Assembly (NCBI RefSeq): GCF_001445655.1
Contig: NZ_LNBE01000004.1
Span: 3,254,420-3,318,419 of the forward strand
Direction of reading: 5' to 3'
Source: Streptomyces roseifaciens
GTDB lineage: Bacteria; Actinomycetota; Actinomycetes; Streptomycetales; Streptomycetaceae
DNA length: 64,000 nucleotides
Shown in pieces: positions 47,549 through 56,495 of the stretch (its first letter is position 1; the number at the start of each line of letters is the position of its first letter). The notes beneath the pieces are model-generated. The model saw only the letters and a program-made list of their open reading frames with translations, was not told the origin of the DNA and searched no databases. The position numbers and the translations under genes were made by a program.

Positions 47549-48333
47549 GACACCCGTCCACGCGCGTCGAAGTTCTTCATGCGCTCCAGCACCGCGTCGG
47601 CGGTGGGGCTGTACATCTCGTCCACGATCCGGCCGTCGGCCAGGTAGAGCACGCGGTCGGCGTAGGAGGCGGCGACGGGGTCGTGGGTGACCATGACGAT
47701 GGTCTGGCCCAGCTCGTCGACGGAGCGGCGCAGGAAGCCCAGCACCTCGGCGCCGGCGCGCGAGTCGAGGTTTCCGGTCGGCTCGTCACCGAAGATGATC
47801 TCGGGGCGGGCGGCGAGGGCGCGGGCCACGGCGACGCGCTGCTGCTGGCCGCCGGAGAGCTGGTTGGGACGGTGCTTGAGGCGCCCCGCGAGGCCGACGG
47901 TCTCCACGACGCGGTCCAGCCACGCCTTGTCCGGCTTGCGGCCGGCGATGTCCATGGGGAGCGTGATGTTCTCGACCGCGGTGAGCGTCGGGAGCAGGTT
48001 GAACGCCTGGAAGATGAAGCCGATCCGGTCGCGGCGGAGCCGGGTGAGCTTCTTGTCCTTGAGACCGGTTATCTCGGTCTCGTCGATGAAGATCTGGCCG
48101 GACGTGACCGTGTCGAGGCCCGCCAGGCAGTGCATCAGGGTCGACTTGCCGGAGCCCGATGGGCCCATGATGGCCGTGAACTGCCCGCGGGCGATGTCCA
48201 CGTCCACGTGGTCGAGGGCGGTCACGCGGGTCTCGCCGGACCCGTACGCCTTGACGACCTCGCGGGCCCTCGCCGCGACGGCCGCATGTCCTCCACTGCC
48301 CCCGGTCCTGGGAATCGATACAGCCGTTGTCAC
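47545..48333 (-). CDS. ABC transporter ATP-binding protein (MacB/LolD type, paralogue)
   Basis: The 262-residue ATPase shows GPSGSGKST, FIFQAFNLLPTLTAVEN, LSGGQQQRVAVARALA, IIFGDEPTGNLDSRAGAEVLGFLRRSV and VTHDPVAASYADRVLYLADGRIVDEM. It is very similar to the ATPase at 17.2-18.0 kb across its whole length, including ARKPDK-type stretches, so the two transporters arose by duplication. GTG 48333 follows AGGAGACCC. Its stop overlaps the permease start (4 bp). Substrate unknown. Confidence 0.94.
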   Translation of the reverse strand: MTTAVSIPRTGGSGGHAAVAARAREVVKAYGSGETRVTALDHVDVDIARGQFTAIMGPSGSGKSTLMHCLAGLDTVTSGQIFIDETEITGLKDKKLTRLRRDRIGFIFQAFNLLPTLTAVENITLPMDIAGRKPDKAWLDRVVETVGLAGRLKHRPNQLSGGQQQRVAVARALAARPEIIFGDEPTGNLDSRAGAEVLGFLRRSVDELGQTIVMVTHDPVAASYADRVLYLADGRIVDEMYSPTADAVLERMKNFDARGRVS

Positions 48334-48690
48334 GGTGGGTCTCCTATACGTGCTCACTGAGGGGGTACGGTCCACAGCCTGCTGGAAGGCGGGGGCCCGC
48401 GGCGATGGTGCTCGTCCGTGTATCCGTGGTGGGGCTATCCCCACCACCGCTCTCCGGCCGCCCTCGAAAAGGCTAGGCAGCGGCGGGCTCCGGCTCCTCC
48501 CCCTGCGGTACGAACCGGGCGGCGGGACGAGCAGGAGAAAGCCGGGAACGTCCCCTAGGGGATAAGACGTTGCCGGGCTCGTCCTTCTCGGGGTTGACGG
48601 ACCCCGAGCATGCACCCTGCCGCTACGTAAGGCTCAAGTGAGACCCTGACCAACGAATGCGTGCAAGGGGAAACGAACCTCGGGGGCGGC
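48334..48690. other. 357-bp divergent region between ABC ATPase and MFS genes
   Basis: No gene. It holds a hairpin GTGGTGGGG / CCCCACCAC (48426-48447), which would lie in the leader of the ATPase mRNA, and a TTGACG hexamer (48594-48599). A TAAGGCT (48627-48633) resembling a -10 in the MFS direction is too far from that -35 to pair. GTG 48661 is an alternative MFS start. Confidence 0.45.
48426..48447 (-). promoter_or_regulatory. Hairpin or operator in the ABC ATPase leader
   Basis: GTGGTGGGG / CCCCACCAC (9 bp, loop CTAT) lies 93 bp upstream of the ATPase GTG start. It could be an operator dyad or an RNA hairpin. Confidence 0.4.
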
Positions 48691-50397
48691 ATGGGCGGCA
48701 CAGGCGGCGGCAAGGGCGGCGGCACAGGCGACAGGAACGGCAAGGACGGCAGGCACGGGGCCGACGGCGGCATACCCGAGAGGGAGGCGCCGGACGCGGC
48801 GCCGCCACCCGCCGGCTCCCGCCGCGGACCCGTCGTCGCCGCGCTCATGCTCGCCATGGCGCTCGCCGCCCTCGACGGGACCGTCGTCTCCACGGCCGTC
48901 CCCCAGATCGTCGCGGACCTCGGCGGCTTCACCGTCTTCTCCTGGCTCTTCTCCGGCTACCTCCTCGCCGTCACCGTCACCCTCCCCGTCTACGGCAAGC
49001 TCTCGGACACCTTCGGCCGCAAGCCCGTGCTCCTCGCCGGGATCGTCCTCTTCCTCATCGGCTCGGCCCTGTGCGCCGCCGCCTGGAGCATGCCCGCGCT
49101 CATCGCCTTCCGCGTCCTGCAGGGCCTCGGCGGCGGTGCCCTGCAGGGCACCGTGCAGACGATCGCCGCCGACCTCTACCCGCTCAAGGAGCGCCCCAGG
49201 ATCCAGGCCAGGCTGTCGACGGTCTGGGCCACCGCCGCGGTCGCCGGGCCGGCGCTCGGCGGCCTGCTCGCCGGGTACGCCGACTGGCGCTGGATCTTCC
49301 TCATCAACCTGCCGGTCGGCGCGGTCGCCCTCTGGCTGGTCAAGCGCCACCTCCACGAGCCCGCTTCCCGCACCCACGCGCGCCCGCGCGCGCGTGTCGA
49401 CTGGCCCGGCGCGCTGGGCGTCTTCGCCTGCGGCGGCCTGCTGCTCTGCGCGCTCGTGCAGGGCGGCGTCGCCTGGCCCTGGCTCTCCCCGCCCTCCCTC
49501 GCGCTCTTCGCGGGCAGCGCGGTGTGCGCGGGCGTGACCGCCGTCGTCGAGCGGCGCGCGGCCGAGCCGGTCATTCCCGGCTGGGTCTGGCGCCGCCGCT
49601 CCATCTGCGCCGTCAACCTCTCCTTCGGGGCGCTCGGGCTCCTGATCATCGCGCCGACCGTCTTCCTGCCGACGTACGCCCAGGCCGTCCTCGGCCTGGG
49701 GCCGATCGCCGCCGGGCTCGTGCTGTCCGTGATGACGCTGAGCTGGCCGATCTCCGCCGCCCTGAGCAGTCACGTCTACAACCGCATCGGGTTCCGCAGC
49801 TGTGCGGCCCTCGGCATCGGCCTCGCCGCGCTGATCCTGCTGTCGTTCCCGCTCCTCCCGCACCCGGGCGCCGCCTGGCAGCCGGCGCTGGTGATGCTGG
49901 CGCTCGGTGCGGCCCTCGGCCTGTTCCAGCTCCCGCTGATCGTGGGCGTGCAGTCGTCGGTGGGCTGGGCGGAGCGCGGCACCGCCACCGCATCCGTGCT
50001 CTTCTGCCGGCAGGTCGGGCAGAGCGTCGGGGCGGCGCTCTTCGGGGCCGTCGCCAACGGCACGCTCGCCGCGCGCCTCGCGGACGCCCCGGCCTCCGTA
50101 CGGCCCGGGCTGCCCACGGACCTCGACTCCGTCTCGCGCGCCCTGGAGCACGCGGGCACGTCCCTCACGACGGAAGCGGCCGGATATCTGCGGCAGGCCG
50201 TCTCCGCGGCGGTCGACCACGTCTACCTGGGGGCCGCCGGCGCGGCCGGGCTGGCACTGCTCGCCCTTCTGACCCTGGCGCCACGGCACTTCCCCGTGCA
50301 CGCGGGGGACGCCCCTGCAGAATCCGCCACGGACAAATACCAGGAAACGGGCAAAGTGGCGGGAGTTGAGGAGGAACGAAGGGCGAATAATACGTGA
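48691..50397 (+). CDS. MFS drug/solute exporter, DHA2 (EmrB/QacA) type
   Basis: The 568-residue transporter has a Gly-rich soluble N-terminus and about 14 transmembrane helices. MFS motifs visible are LDGTVVSTAVPQIVADL (motif D1-like with Asp in TM1), GKLSDTFGRKPVLLAG (motif A) and FRVLQGLGGGALQGTVQTIAADLYP (motif B region). DHA2 members export drugs or antibiotics in exchange for protons. No TetR-type repressor gene is adjacent. Start is taken as ATG 48691 (GGGGGCGG upstream); GTG 48661 would add 10 residues but lacks a ribosome site. The two other frames here are shadows. Confidence 0.93.
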   Translation: MGGTGGGKGGGTGDRNGKDGRHGADGGIPEREAPDAAPPPAGSRRGPVVAALMLAMALAALDGTVVSTAVPQIVADLGGFTVFSWLFSGYLLAVTVTLPVYGKLSDTFGRKPVLLAGIVLFLIGSALCAAAWSMPALIAFRVLQGLGGGALQGTVQTIAADLYPLKERPRIQARLSTVWATAAVAGPALGGLLAGYADWRWIFLINLPVGAVALWLVKRHLHEPASRTHARPRARVDWPGALGVFACGGLLLCALVQGGVAWPWLSPPSLALFAGSAVCAGVTAVVERRAAEPVIPGWVWRRRSICAVNLSFGALGLLIIAPTVFLPTYAQAVLGLGPIAAGLVLSVMTLSWPISAALSSHVYNRIGFRSCAALGIGLAALILLSFPLLPHPGAAWQPALVMLALGAALGLFQLPLIVGVQSSVGWAERGTATASVLFCRQVGQSVGAALFGAVANGTLAARLADAPASVRPGLPTDLDSVSRALEHAGTSLTTEAAGYLRQAVSAAVDHVYLGAAGAAGLALLALLTLAPRHFPVHAGDAPAESATDKYQETGKVAGVEEERRANNT

Positions 50398-50516
50398 AGG
50401 CGGCCATCGGGCAAGACAATTGGGGCCACAGGGAATTAGTGTTCGGGGTCATGGCCGAGGGGGGAAGTCGTGCACCCCCTTCGCACGGGCCGCAGGTCTC
50501 CGAAGGAAGCAGCATC

Positions 50517-52337
50517 GTGAAGATTCTCCCTACGCGCGCTGCCAGCGTCTCCCGGCAGGGTCTGTGCACGGCCCTGCTCGTAGCCAGCCTCACGGCAGCG
50601 GTCGGCGTCAGTCCCGCGCACAACACCGCGGACTCGGACGACCCCGCCAAGGACCCCAAGAACCCGCAGGGCCTGCCGCACGGCACCCCCAACCTCACGC
50701 TGCCCGACCTCAGACCCAAGGGCCCCGGCGGTCTGCCCGGCGCGCGCGGCGACGGCAAGAACGACGCCAAGGACGCCACCACGGGCATCCCCGCGACCGC
50801 CCTCGACGCCTACCGCAAGGCCGCCCAGCGCGCGGCCGCCGACCTGCCCGGCTGCCACATGCCCTGGGAGCTCATAGCCGGCATCGGCAACGTGGAGACG
50901 CACCACGGGACCTACCAGGGCACCCGTATGACGTCCGACGGCACCACGGACAAGCCGATCCTCGGCCCGCAGCTCAACGGCAACGGCTTCGCCCTCATCA
51001 AGGACACCGACCGGGGCGCGCTCGACGGCGACACGGCCTACGACAAGGCCGTCGGCCCCACGCAGTTCCTGCCGTCCACCTGGGCGCTCTACGGCGCCGA
51101 CGGCAACGGCGACGGCAAGAAGGACCCCAACAACATCTACGACGCCGCGCTCGGCACCGCCAAGTACTTGTGCGCGGGCGGCAAGGACATGAACAGCGCC
51201 GCGGATCTCGACAAGGCGATCCTCAGCTACAACCCCTCGCGCGAGTACGTGAACGCCGTCACGTCCTGGATGCGCGCCTACAAGGAGGGCAACGTGCCCT
51301 CCCTGCCGGACCGTCCGGGCAAGCCGTCGGGCAACACGCCTGCGGGGAGCGGTACTCCGGCGGTTCCGCCGGTTCCGTCGGCTCCGCAGACGCCCGGGAC
51401 GTCCCCCAAGCCTTCGAAGCCGGCCCCGCCGGCGAACGGTGGGAACAACAAGCCCGGGGGCGGCAGCAAGCCCGGGGGCGGCACCGACAAGCCCGGCGAC
51501 AGCGGCACGCACAAGCCCGGTGGCGGCGGCACCGACAAGCCCGGTGGCGGCGGCAAGCCCGGTGGCGACACCGGCAAGCCCGTCCCGCCCGCCCCCGCGA
51601 GCCGTCTGGAGCGCATCGGCGACGACCGCGCCTGGGAGACCTACGCCGGCGAGACGTTCAAGGAGCAGGCCCGCGTCCTGGTCAAGGACAAGTCCGGCAA
51701 GCCGGTGGCGGACGCCCGCGTACGGTTCGAGGTCGGCGGCGAGGCCGGGGGCGCGTTCGCGGACGGCTCCACCACGATCACCGTCCCCACGGCGAAGGAC
51801 GGTACGGCCACCGCGCCGCGCGTCGTGGCGGGGCTGAAGAGCGGCAAGGTCACGCTGACCGCCAAGGTCGTGGGCCGGGACATCCCGGCGGTCGAGTTCG
51901 CGGGCACGGTCAAGGTGCGGGCGGCGAAGCAGATCGTCGTTGTGGACAGCTCCAAGCTGAAGGCCGAGCCCAACAGCGCGTTCCCCGACCGGATCCAGTT
52001 CAAGGTCCTCGGCGAGGGCGGCAAGGACGTGATCGGTGCGGAGGTCACCGTGTCGGTGACCAAGACCGACAAGGAGACCGTCCCCGAGGAGGGCGGCCCC
52101 TACTTCAAGGGCACCGACGGCAAGCCGGTACGCATCGTGAAGGCGGGCACGACGGACAAGGACGGCGTCCTGACGCTCCCGAAGCTGCTGACGGACGACA
52201 AGGCAGGCGCCTACATGCTCCGCCTGGAGACGGCTGACGGGAAGGTGGAGACGGTCCACCTGACGGTGGTCGCGGCGCAGACGACGATGCCCCCGACAAC
52301 GCCCACGCCTCCGGCGCCGCCGAAGCCGGCCGCGTAG
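50517..52337 (+). CDS. Secreted lytic transglycosylase with Gly/Pro-rich linker and Ig-like domains
   Basis: The 606-residue protein has a signal peptide (residues about 1-33). A soluble-type lytic transglycosylase domain follows (WELIAGIGNVETHHGTYQG with catalytic Glu; PTQFLPSTWALYGADGNGDGKKDPNNIYDAALGTAKYLC, typical of MltB/SLT_2 of actinomycetes). Residues about 240-360 are a Pro/Gly-rich linker with KPGGG-type repeats. Two Big_1-like Ig domains follow (VKDKSGKPVADARVRFEV; GGKDVIGAEVTVSVT). It cleaves peptidoglycan glycan strands outside the cell. GTG 50517 has GAAGGAAG 8 bp upstream and starts the signal. A longer start at 50394 overlaps the MFS stop. Confidence 0.9.
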   Translation: MKILPTRAASVSRQGLCTALLVASLTAAVGVSPAHNTADSDDPAKDPKNPQGLPHGTPNLTLPDLRPKGPGGLPGARGDGKNDAKDATTGIPATALDAYRKAAQRAAADLPGCHMPWELIAGIGNVETHHGTYQGTRMTSDGTTDKPILGPQLNGNGFALIKDTDRGALDGDTAYDKAVGPTQFLPSTWALYGADGNGDGKKDPNNIYDAALGTAKYLCAGGKDMNSAADLDKAILSYNPSREYVNAVTSWMRAYKEGNVPSLPDRPGKPSGNTPAGSGTPAVPPVPSAPQTPGTSPKPSKPAPPANGGNNKPGGGSKPGGGTDKPGDSGTHKPGGGGTDKPGGGGKPGGDTGKPVPPAPASRLERIGDDRAWETYAGETFKEQARVLVKDKSGKPVADARVRFEVGGEAGGAFADGSTTITVPTAKDGTATAPRVVAGLKSGKVTLTAKVVGRDIPAVEFAGTVKVRAAKQIVVVDSSKLKAEPNSAFPDRIQFKVLGEGGKDVIGAEVTVSVTKTDKETVPEEGGPYFKGTDGKPVRIVKAGTTDKDGVLTLPKLLTDDKAGAYMLRLETADGKVETVHLTVVAAQTTMPPTTPTPPAPPKPAA

Positions 52338-52361
52338 CGGCGGCCCACGACCCACGGCCCA

Positions 52362-52389
52362 GGTGGAGGATGCACCCGCATCCTCCACC
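52362..52389 (+). terminator. Terminator of the transglycosylase gene
   Basis: GGTGGAGGATGC / GCATCCTCCACC (perfect 12 bp, loop ACCC) starts 25 bp after the stop. It is also one end of the repeat array described in the next entry. Confidence 0.7.
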
Positions 52390-52660
52390 CCGCCGCGACG
52401 GCGCTCAGCCACAACAGCAGCACTCGGCAGTGCCGAACCCGCCTCCGCCCGGGCAGGCACCGCCGGGCTCCACCATCGTGGTTGCGCGCCGCGGCGGCGG
52501 ATTCAAGGGTGCGGGCACCCTTGGCCCACGACCCAGGTGAAGGATGCCGCCGCATCCTTCATCCTTCATCCCGCCGCGGCGGCGGATTCGAGGGTGCAGG
52601 CGCCCTCGGCCTCCCGGTCGTGGTGGAGGATGCGCGCGGCACCAGTCATCGGTGCCGTGC
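52362..52660. repeat. Cluster of related palindromic units in a 323-bp intergenic region
   Basis: Units of the 75-bp repeat seen at 14.6-14.8 kb recur here, one inverted (52362-52432) and one direct (52454-52526), with a further partial copy at 52573-52611. The 39-base blocks 52488-52526 and 52573-52611 differ at only a few positions. Some differences keep base pairing: AAGGGTGC...GCACCCTT against GAGGGTGC...GCGCCCTC, and GGTGGAGG/CCTCCACC against GGTGAAGG/CCTTCATC. No gene is present. Confidence 0.65.
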
Positions 52661-53566
52661 TCAGTTGTCCCCCGCGCCCAAGTCCTCCGCCACCGGCTTG
52701 CCCGTCAGGGCTGCCAGGCTGTGGCGGACGTGGGCCATGTGTGCGCGCAGTTCCTCGCGGCGTTCCTCGTGTTCGCGCAGGATCCGTTCCACGTCGCGCA
52801 CGACCCGCTCCTCGCGGACCCGCGCCTGCGCGATCAGGGCGGCCCCCTGCGCGTCGGCGTCCTCCTGGCCGTGCCGCGCCGCCTCCTCCGCCTCCGCGTA
52901 GCGCCGCTGGGCCTCGGCCAGGGTGTTGCGCGCGTACTCCTCCATCGCCGCGATGCGCGTGTCGAGCGCGGCCTCCCGCTCGGCGATCTCCCGCCCCGCG
53001 GTCTCCCAGCGCTCGGCGTGGTCCTTCTCCTGCTCGGCGAGCGCCGCGGCGGTACGTTCCCGCATCTCGGCGAGCGCCGCCGCCGCGTCCTCGCGCCGCT
53101 GCTTGGCGTCCCGGCGGGCGACGGCGACGACGTCGTCGGCGACGGTCTCGGCGGCGACGAGCGCCTGCCGCGCCCATTCGTCCGCCTCGGCGCGCAGGGC
53201 GGTCGACTGCTCGTGCGCGGCGTCCCGGACGGCCCGCCCGTGCGCCTCCGCGGCGTCCATCATCTCGGCGGCCGCGGCCTCGGCCCGCTCCCGCAGCCCG
53301 GCGGCTTCGGCCTGGGCGGTGATGAGCAGGCCCTGCGCCCGCTGGCCGAGCGACTCGTACGTCTGGGGTGGGAGCTGCGCCACCACCTGCCCGAGGCGCT
53401 GGGCCTCCTCCTCCATCTCGCGCGCGAGTACGGTCAGCCGCGCCACCCGCTCCCAGGCCGCGTCCCGCTGCCGCGCGAACTCGGCGAGAGCGCGATCCAC
53501 CTGCTCGGGCCGGTAACCCCGGCCCCGTACGACGGAGAATCCGTCGGGAGACACCGATGCACTCAT
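52661..53566 (-). CDS. Long coiled-coil protein (DivIVA-/FilP-like, often annotated cellulose-binding)
   Basis: The 301-residue protein is nearly continuous coiled coil from about residue 45 to 275, with heptads rich in Ala, Glu and Arg (AQAEAAGLRERAEAAAAEMMDAAEAHGRAVRD; AALAEMRERTAAALAEQEKDHAERW). The first 40 residues (FSVVRGRGYRPEQVDRALAEFARQRD) form the short DivIVA-like head seen in actinomycete cytoskeletal and polarity proteins. Such proteins are often mis-annotated as cellulose-binding. It has no membrane segment. A cytoskeletal or cell-pole role is inference from family style. It is separated from the deaminase operon by a terminator. Confidence 0.8.
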   Translation of the reverse strand: MSASVSPDGFSVVRGRGYRPEQVDRALAEFARQRDAAWERVARLTVLAREMEEEAQRLGQVVAQLPPQTYESLGQRAQGLLITAQAEAAGLRERAEAAAAEMMDAAEAHGRAVRDAAHEQSTALRAEADEWARQALVAAETVADDVVAVARRDAKQRREDAAAALAEMRERTAAALAEQEKDHAERWETAGREIAEREAALDTRIAAMEEYARNTLAEAQRRYAEAEEAARHGQEDADAQGAALIAQARVREERVVRDVERILREHEERREELRAHMAHVRHSLAALTGKPVAEDLGAGDN

Positions 53567-53699
53567 CCTTGAAGCCCCTTATATCCCGGATGTCCGGTAT
53601 GTGACGCAGTCTGGCGCACATCATCCCCGGACCACGGGAAGTGCCGATGACGCGACACTCCGCCCGCTTCTTGTGTCAAGGATGCGCCAACCTACGACA

Positions 53700-53736
53700 C
53701 GGGGCGTCCGACCCTCATACCGGATCGGACGCCCCG
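53700..53736 (-). terminator. Terminator of the WHH-SUKH / deaminase-SUKH operon
   Basis: CGGGGCGTCCGA / TCGGACGCCCCG, perfect 12 bp with a 13-base loop, lies 25 bp after the stop of the deaminase/SUKH-4 gene on the minus strand. Confidence 0.8.
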
Positions 53737-53761
53737 CGCCCTCAACGCCCCGCCGCCGCGG

Positions 53762-56488
53762 CTAGAACAGGCCGTCCCACATCTGCTCCACCAGGACCGA
53801 CCACCAGTTCTCCGGCGACGCCAACGCGGCCGTGTCCAGCGCCATCAGCTGTTCCTGGAAATCCACCGTCCAGCGGCCCGCCTGCTCCGGCGTCAACCCG
53901 TAGCGCCAGCGCCACATCTTCCCGAGCAGCGCCAAAGAGCGAACGAACTGAGGCAGGCTCGTGTTGACGAACTGCGGAGGAACGGACGAACCGCCCGGCC
54001 CCGCCTCCAGCGGCACCGCCACGATGTGCGCCGTGCCGTACTGCACGCACAGCTGCTTGCCGAAGTCCGTGCCCATCACCAGGTACGAGCCCGCGTCCGG
54101 CGCCGCCTGCACCCGCCGCTCCGCCGCCAGCTCCGCCAGCGTCGGCACCGGCCGGCCCGGCTGCGCCTGGCCCCAGAAGAACGGCCCGCAGTCCACGGGC
54201 ACGCCCGCCCACACCAGCGTCTGCGCGACGACGTCCGGCACGCCCTGGCGCGACACCGCGCGCTGCTCGAAGCGGAACACGCCCTGCGGGCCGAAGGACT
54301 CGGCCAGCTCCCGGGCCACCACGTCCGGGCCCACCGGCGGCGCCTGCTGCACCTGGCCGGGGTGCGGCAGCGGCACCCGGTTCGGCGCCGTCCGGGCCGG
54401 GCCGTCCGCGACCTGGTGCAGCTCGCCCTGATGCTCGACGAGGTGCCGGACGCCCTGCTGGCGCGTGGCGTGGTCGCGGCCGTACGCGGCCGTGTGACTG
54501 ACCGTCGCCTGCGGCCAGTTCTCCCGCACCATGCGGGCGCAGTAGCCGCCGGGGCCGTCGCACGACTCCAGCTCCGTGTGCAGCTCCAGCACCTGCTCGC
54601 GGGGGACGTTCAGCCCCATCAGCTCGTGCAGGATCTGCCACTCCGGGTGCGGCGTGCCCGGCGCGCTGCGCCGGATGAGCTGCTGCTCGGAACCGTCGTG
54701 CGCGCGGTAGCGCAGGACCGCCATGTAGCCCGGGCCCACGGTCGGGAGACCGGTGGGCGCCTGGGGGTAGCCGTACGCCGGGGCCGGGGCCTGCGGAGCG
54801 GCCGGTCCCTGCGGGGCCGGGGGCATGCCGGGCCCGCCGGGGCTCGCGAGCATGGTGGCGGCGTGGTGCACCCCGCCGGGGCCCGCGGGCGGAGTGCCCG
54901 GGCCCTGCTGCGGGGTGCCCGGGCGGCCGGGGGCGGCCGGGGGCTGACCCGGCGCGCCGGGGGCACCGGGAGCACCCGGGGCCGCCGGTCCGCCGGGCGC
55001 ACTGGCGAGCATGGTCGCCGCGTGGTGCACCCCGCCGGGTCCGGCGGGAGGCGGCGTGGGCTGACCGGGCGCGGCGGGCGGTACGGGGGCGCCGGGCGCG
55101 GCAGGTGCGGCACCGGGCATGCCCGGCGTACCGGGACCGGCCAGCATCGTCGCGGCGTGGTGCACCCCGCCACCGGGCGCGGCGGGCGCACCGGGCGGCG
55201 TGGGAGCGCCGGCCCCCGGCTGCCCCGGAGCACCGGGAGGCGTCGGGGCACCGGCACCCGCCGGCCGGCCCGGAATCCCCGGAGCAGCAGGCGTGGCAGG
55301 CGCACCGGGAGGCGTCGGAACGCCCGCACCCGGCTGCTGCTGACCGGGAATCCCGGGCGCAGCGGAGGCAGCGGCGGCACCAGGGGCGCCGGCAGCGGCA
55401 GGAGGCGCCGGCGGCATGGGAGCCCCGGGCCCCTGCGGAGCACCGGCACCGGGCGCACCGGGCGGCACCGGAGCGCCGGACTGCCCGGGCACGTACGGCG
55501 CACCGGCACCCGGACCCGGAGGCGGCGGAACCGGAGCCCCGGGCGCACCGGGGCCGAGCGGCGGCGGAACGGGCGCACCGCTCACTCCCCCGCTCGCCGG
55601 CAGGTCGTCGATCGCGGGCGCGATGGCCGTCTTCGGCAGCGCGCTGCCGGACGCCATCAGGGCCGTCTTCGCCTCCGGGCCGATGCCCGGCGGCGGGGTG
55701 TCGTCCTCGTCCGTGCCCGACAGGGCCGGCGCCAGCACCGTGGCGGGCAGGCCGACCGAGCGGTCGTCGTCGTCATCCGCGGTGTGCGTGTCGGCCGCTG
55801 CCCACGGCGTGGCGGGCTCCGGTTTCCCGGGCGCCACAGCAGGAGCGGGCGCAGGCGCGGGCGCGGGCGGCGCAACAGGGGCGGCAGGGCCGCCAGGCGC
55901 AGCCGACGCCGCAGGAGCAACCGGCTCGCTCGGTGCATCCGCCGCGCTCGGCGCAGGCGCAGGCGGCGGCACAGGCACCGGCCCGCCCTGCGACGCATCC
56001 GAGGAAGCCCCGGAACGCGCCGCCGCGGCCGAGCCCCCGGACGTGTCGGACGTACCGGACGCACCGCCGGACGTGCCGCCCGAAGTGCCCCCGTCCGTCC
56101 TGCGGTCCGGGATCCCCATCGCGTCCGCCGCGTCCTGCAGCCACTGCGGCGGGCTCAGCAGGAACGACGTCGCGTTCAGGTCCAGCCGCTTCGGCGGCTC
56201 GTCGGACGGTTCCGGTTCCTCCACGGGCACGGCCCCGTACTCCTCTTCGTAGCGCCGGATGACCTCGCCCACCGGCAGCCCCGGCCACAGCGTCGTCTCC
56301 CCGCTGTCCCGGGCGATCACCAGCCGGACCAGGCCGCCGTCCGACGTCGGACCGTCCTCGCGGTCCTCGGCCCACACCACGAAGCCCAGGTCGAACTCGC
56401 GGACCCGCACCTCCCGGTGCTGGTACGCCGGCACGTCACCGTTGGCCCAGCGCTCACCGCGCTCCTGCGCCTGCGCGAACGTCACCAC
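53762..56488 (-). CDS. YrhB-type / nucleic-acid deaminase-like / SUKH-4 fusion protein
   Basis: The 908-residue protein has, in order, (1) residues 1-75, a YrhB/immunity-protein-35-like domain (TFAQAQERGERWANGD, VREFDLGFVVWAEDRE). (2) Residues about 85-570 are a disordered Pro/Gly/Ala linker with three GGVHHAATMLA repeats. (3) Residues about 575-670 form a deaminase core: HPE (H614, E616, zinc/catalytic H-x-E) then ESC-x6-C (C643, C650), the zinc cysteines in place of P-C-x-x-C. (4) Residues about 700-908 form a SUKH-4-like domain (LAESFGPQGVFRFEQR ... SLVMGTDFGKQ-like, WWSVLVEQMWDGLF). There is no signal peptide or secretion domain. It begins 7 bp after the upstream SUKH gene and is coupled to it. 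Confidence 0.8.
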   Translation of the reverse strand: MVTFAQAQERGERWANGDVPAYQHREVRVREFDLGFVVWAEDREDGPTSDGGLVRLVIARDSGETTLWPGLPVGEVIRRYEEEYGAVPVEEPEPSDEPPKRLDLNATSFLLSPPQWLQDAADAMGIPDRRTDGGTSGGTSGGASGTSDTSGGSAAAARSGASSDASQGGPVPVPPPAPAPSAADAPSEPVAPAASAAPGGPAAPVAPPAPAPAPAPAVAPGKPEPATPWAAADTHTADDDDDRSVGLPATVLAPALSGTDEDDTPPPGIGPEAKTALMASGSALPKTAIAPAIDDLPASGGVSGAPVPPPLGPGAPGAPVPPPPGPGAGAPYVPGQSGAPVPPGAPGAGAPQGPGAPMPPAPPAAAGAPGAAAASAAPGIPGQQQPGAGVPTPPGAPATPAAPGIPGRPAGAGAPTPPGAPGQPGAGAPTPPGAPAAPGGGVHHAATMLAGPGTPGMPGAAPAAPGAPVPPAAPGQPTPPPAGPGGVHHAATMLASAPGGPAAPGAPGAPGAPGQPPAAPGRPGTPQQGPGTPPAGPGGVHHAATMLASPGGPGMPPAPQGPAAPQAPAPAYGYPQAPTGLPTVGPGYMAVLRYRAHDGSEQQLIRRSAPGTPHPEWQILHELMGLNVPREQVLELHTELESCDGPGGYCARMVRENWPQATVSHTAAYGRDHATRQQGVRHLVEHQGELHQVADGPARTAPNRVPLPHPGQVQQAPPVGPDVVARELAESFGPQGVFRFEQRAVSRQGVPDVVAQTLVWAGVPVDCGPFFWGQAQPGRPVPTLAELAAERRVQAAPDAGSYLVMGTDFGKQLCVQYGTAHIVAVPLEAGPGGSSVPPQFVNTSLPQFVRSLALLGKMWRWRYGLTPEQAGRWTVDFQEQLMALDTAALASPENWWSVLVEQMWDGLF

Positions 56489-56495
56489 CGCGCGC

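Noticed and set aside
48661..48690. GTG 48661 as MFS start
   Set aside because: No ribosome site precedes it, while ATG 48691 has GGGGGCGG upstream; left open as an alternative.
54840..55400. Direct DNA repeats that could suggest a CRISPR or VNTR
   Set aside because: They are in-frame repeats of a disordered protein linker; spacing is irregular and no Cas gene is present.
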